From: Gammaproteobacteria bacterium
Lineage (GTDB): Bacteria > Pseudomonadota > Gammaproteobacteria > Chromatiales > Chromatiaceae
NCBI GenBank assembly: GCA_020445205.1
Contig: JAGRHA010000212.1
Coordinates: forward strand, 1-38,903
Reading direction: 5' to 3'
Length of the DNA stretch: 38,903 nt
In this document: positions 36,858-38,903 of the stretch, in pieces
How the letters are laid out: every line of letters begins with the position of its first letter
Numbering within the stretch: the first letter of the stretch is position 1
Notes under the pieces: generated by a model
Seen by the model: only the letters and a program-made list of their open reading frames with translations
The model's database searches: none
Told to the model about the DNA's origin: nothing
Translations under genes and position numbers: made by a program

Positions 36858-37876
36858 GCGTTCGCCGACATGTCGAGCTGGCGCCCCACACGTTGCTCGA
36901 TACGTTCTGCGATATCCGCAATCACTTCCTTCTTGGCAATTTCGATCGCATGTTCGAAAGCAAGGGAGTCGGCACCGCCATGACTCTTCACCACAATACC
37001 CCGCAATCCGAGAAGGCTCGCACCATTGTAGCGTCTGGGATCGATACGCTTGCGCAGTGCCCGCAGTACCGGAAGCGCCACCAATGCCGAGAGCTTGGTC
37101 AGCCAGTTACGTTTGAATTCCACGGTCATCAGATGGCGGATCAATTTGGCAACGCCTTCAGTGTTCTTCAGGGCGACGTTGCCGACGAAGCCATCCGTGA
37201 CCACGATATCGAGGTTATCGCGAAGATAGATATCGTCACCTTCGACATACCCGATGTAGTTCAACGAACTTCTTGAAAGCAGCTCGTGCGCTTCCTTGAC
37301 CTGTTCGTTGCCCTTGATTTCTTCCTGGCCGATGTTCAGCAGTGCGACAGTCGGATGGTCGAGATGTTCGACAGCCGTCACCAGTTCGGAGCCCATCACG
37401 GCGAACTGGTAGAGATGCTCGGCTTCACAATCCACGTTCGCACCGAGGTCCAATACCCATGTTCTGCCGTTGACCGCCGGCAGCGACGTGATGATCGCTG
37501 GCCGATCGATATGCGGCAATGTCTTGAGCACGAACCTCGCGACGGCCATCAGCGCGCCGGTATTACCCGCGCTCACGCACGCGTCTGCCGTCCTGGCCTT
37601 GACCAGATCGATCGCGACTCGCATCGAAGAATCCTTCTTACCCCGCAAAGCCCGCGACGGCAGCTCGTCCATCGCCACTTCCTGCGTCGCATTCTGGATC
37701 CGCAGACGATCTGGCACATGCGCGCCAAGATGTGAACGAATCACCTCCTCGCGCCCAACCAGAATCAGCTCGCACTCCTGATCCTTCTGCAGGAAATTCA
37801 GCGCGGCCGGTACCACGACACCCGCGCCGTGGTCACCGCCCATGGCATCGAGTGCGATCGTGATCAATCTGCTCAC
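36854..37876 (-). CDS. plsX: Phosphate acyltransferase PlsX
   Basis: 340-residue enzyme converting acyl-ACP to acyl-phosphate for phospholipid synthesis. The N-terminal [11 protein letters not shown], then [31 protein letters not shown] and [10 protein letters not shown] are the family landmarks. The start is the GTG at 37876, giving [15 protein letters not shown] as in homologues. It follows rpmF by 48 bases, the usual arrangement that ties ribosome and lipid production. Confidence 0.95.
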   Translation of the reverse strand: MSRLITIALDAMGGDHGAGVVVPAALNFLQKDQECELILVGREEVIRSHLGAHVPDRLRIQNATQEVAMDELPSRALRGKKDSSMRVAIDLVKARTADACVSAGNTGALMAVARFVLKTLPHIDRPAIITSLPAVNGRTWVLDLGANVDCEAEHLYQFAVMGSELVTAVEHLDHPTVALLNIGQEEIKGNEQVKEAHELLSRSSLNYIGYVEGDDIYLRDNLDIVVTDGFVGNVALKNTEGVAKLIRHLMTVEFKRNWLTKLSALVALPVLRALRKRIDPRRYNGASLLGLRGIVVKSHGGADSLAFEHAIEIAKKEVIADIAERIEQRVGRQLDMSANA

Positions 37877-37924
37877 GAATCTTGCATGCTATGCCGCACT
37901 GCTCTGTACACCGCAGTTCGCGGA

Positions 37925-38095
37925 TTACTTATCGACGACCTTGCGCCCGCGATAGAAACCATCCGGCGTCACGTTGTGGCGCAGATGGGTCTCACCGGAT
38001 GTCGGATCGATCGAGAGCGATTCCGGTTTCAGTGCATCGTGCGCACGGCGCATGCCGCGCTTGGAGGGAGTTTTTCGATTCTGTTGGACCGCCAT
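37925..38095 (-). CDS. rpmF: 50S ribosomal protein L32
   Basis: A 56-residue basic protein. The start [20 protein letters not shown] and the ending [17 protein letters not shown] are diagnostic of bacterial L32. No zinc-binding cysteine pairs are present, which is the common gammaproteobacterial form. The gene lies between yceD and plsX, with a 23-base gap to yceD and a 48-base gap to plsX. AGGAGA with good spacing precedes the ATG. Confidence 0.97.
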   Translation of the reverse strand: MAVQQNRKTPSKRGMRRAHDALKPESLSIDPTSGETHLRHNVTPDGFYRGRKVVDK

Positions 38096-38118
38096 GGGTC
38101 GTCTCCTGCAAAGACAAA

Positions 38119-38658
38119 TCAGTCGTGTTCAAGTTCGTCACGCAACCCCGCCAGTGCAGCGAACGGATTTTCTCGTTCGGCATCAGGTTGCTCGTGCGCA
38201 ACGGATTCATCGTTGTTCACCTGGTCCAGCTTCACCTCACATTCGCGAGGTTCATGCATCGGCGCGGGTGGGATCGACAGGATCAGCTCGTCCTCGATGA
38301 GAGAACGCAGCTCCAATCGACCCTGCTCCACCATCAACGGATCGAGTTCCGTCGGCAGCCGTTCCGCCTCGCCCGGCCCTGTCACGAGCCCCAGCTGCGC
38401 CTCGGAATCTGCCTGCAACGACATCGGCCCCATACACCGCTGACACTGAACCGTCAGCGAGGAATGGACCGTCACCGCGACAATGGGACGGCGATCCTGA
38501 TCCGTCGCGAATTCCAATACAAACGCCGCTTCGCCTTCCGAGGAAGCCAGAAGCGGCGCCAAGCGTGGCAATTCTGCCAGCTGTACCGTACCTTCGTAAC
38601 GCTTTCCTAGCGCACACAGTCGCCAGGGGTCGGCGTAGTCGGGTAAAAGCGACAACAT
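38119..38658 (-). CDS. yceD: YceD/DUF177 family protein (23S rRNA accumulation)
   Basis: 179-residue cytosolic protein; in E. coli and plants YceD homologues affect 23S rRNA accumulation. The N-terminus [19 protein letters not shown], the cysteine pair in [10 protein letters not shown], and the acidic [14 protein letters not shown] segment are family features; a further acidic tail includes NPFAALAGL, typical of the C-terminus. It heads the rpmF-plsX-fab operon. The best promoter puts the mRNA start only about five bases before the ATG, and no Shine-Dalgarno sequence is visible, so leaderless translation is possible. Confidence 0.92.
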   Translation of the reverse strand: MLSLLPDYADPWRLCALGKRYEGTVQLAELPRLAPLLASSEGEAAFVLEFATDQDRRPIVAVTVHSSLTVQCQRCMGPMSLQADSEAQLGLVTGPGEAERLPTELDPLMVEQGRLELRSLIEDELILSIPPAPMHEPRECEVKLDQVNNDESVAHEQPDAERENPFAALAGLRDELEHD

Positions 38659-38669
38659 AAGCGCGGAAT

Positions 38670-38699
38670 ATTATAAAAAATACCCCGCTCAAGCAACAA
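38670..38699 (-). promoter_or_regulatory. Promoter upstream of yceD-rpmF-plsX-fab operon
   Basis: On the minus strand, a perfect TATAAT (38675-38670) is preceded after 18 bases by TTGTTG (38699-38694); TTGCTT at 15-base spacing is an alternative -35. The surrounding 38659-38712 is AT-rich in contrast to the genes on either side. Start of transcription is expected near 38663, close to the yceD ATG at 38658. This is the only strong promoter-like element before the operon. Confidence 0.6.
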
Positions 38700-38712
38700 A
38701 AATATTATTGAT

Positions 38713-38729
38713 TCCGGGCGCTTACCGGA
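38713..38729 (-). terminator. Weak intrinsic terminator candidate after oadB
   Basis: On the minus strand a TCCGG/CCGGA five-base stem with a seven-base loop lies seven bases after the oadB stop and is followed by an A/T-rich stretch with a run of five T. The stem is short, so termination would be partial. Its place between oadB and the operon promoter is as expected for a transcript end. Confidence 0.35.
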
Positions 38730-38735
38730 TCGCGC

Positions 38736-38903
38736 TCAACCGCCCACCACAGCAAGCAAAACGCCCGCGGCGACGGCAGACCCGATAACCCCGGCCACAT
38801 TCGGCCCCATGGCGTGCATGAGCAGGAAATTATGGTGGTTGGCCTCAAGCCCAACCTTGTTGACGACGCGCGCCGCCATGGGAACGGCCGAGACCCCTGC
38901 CGC
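38736..38903 (-). CDS. oadB: Oxaloacetate decarboxylase beta subunit, C-terminal 55 residues only
   Basis: The last 55 residues of a membrane protein whose beginning lies beyond the window. [20 protein letters not shown], then [20 protein letters not shown], and a final hydrophobic [11 protein letters not shown] match the C-terminus of beta subunits of sodium-translocating decarboxylases (OadB/GcdB/MmdB). In gammaproteobacteria OadB is the usual member; it couples decarboxylation of oxaloacetate to sodium export. The alpha and gamma subunit genes should lie upstream, outside this window. The other decarboxylase types cannot be excluded from this fragment. Confidence 0.82.
   Translation of the reverse strand, partial: AAGVSAVPMAARVVNKVGLEANHHNFLLMHAMGPNVAGVIGSAVAAGVLLAVVGG

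Overview
The window is about 62% GC chromosomal DNA from a gammaproteobacterium. Gene content and gene order point to a Pseudomonas/Chromatiales-like lineage. The series rpoE(algU)-rseA-rseB-rseC-degP(mucD), lepA-lepB-DUF4845-rnc-era-recO-pdxJ matches the Pseudomonas aeruginosa order, and so do tmk-holB-pilZ-tatD and cysM next to a GacS/BarA-type kinase. Genus cannot be assigned from sequence alone. Nearly everything is on the minus strand; only three genes run plus (FliL-like, gacS/barA-like, nadB). I see no tRNA, rRNA, CRISPR array, transposase or phage gene, and no gene-free stretch longer than 300 bases. The largest gaps are 1186-1437 and 25491-25731.

Layout. (1) 1-4802, minus: nagZ, hpt, a methylthioinosine/methylthioadenosine phosphorylase, a Sel1/SH3 secreted protein and a small membrane protein; then, after an AT-rich gap, a secreted histidine phosphatase and dsbB, which is cut by the window start. 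A FliL-like exported protein diverges from nagZ. (2) 5256-12375, minus: eight genes packed end to end (cysM, a degenerate PolB-type exonuclease, rlmD, a CYTH triphosphatase-like protein, a peptide-binding lipoprotein, a signal-less YkuD enzyme and two peptide permeases). (3) 12465-14852, plus: an unorthodox GacS/BarA-type kinase with almost no periplasmic loop. (4) 14858-25490, minus: the sigma-E envelope-stress operon (rpoE, rseA, rseB, rseC, degP, a glutaredoxin-like gene), an intrinsic terminator, then lepA, lepB, DUF4845, rnc, era, recO and pdxJ. (5) nadB diverges from rpoE across a regulatory region holding a sigma-E-like promoter and a perfect 26-bp palindrome. (6) 27357-38658, minus: ygfX and, upstream of it, tatD, pilZ, holB, tmk, mltG, pabC, fabF, acpP, fabG, fabD, fabH, plsX, rpmF and yceD, the standard gammaproteobacterial fatty-acid/ribosome/replication cluster. 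The window ends in the 3' end of oadB.

How the parts work together. Much of the window serves envelope building and surveillance: fatty-acid and phospholipid initiation (plsX, fab genes, acpP), murein termination and recycling (mltG, nagZ and possibly the YkuD/peptide-transport genes), disulfide formation (dsbB), protein export processing (lepB) and periplasmic quality control (the rpoE regulon). Most of it is conserved housekeeping sequence. The least ordinary items are the YkuD enzyme inside a peptide-import operon, an exonuclease family member that has lost most catalytic acids, the kinase without a sensor domain, the rpoE-nadB palindrome, and a possible short RNA or attenuator between the glutaredoxin-like gene and lepA.
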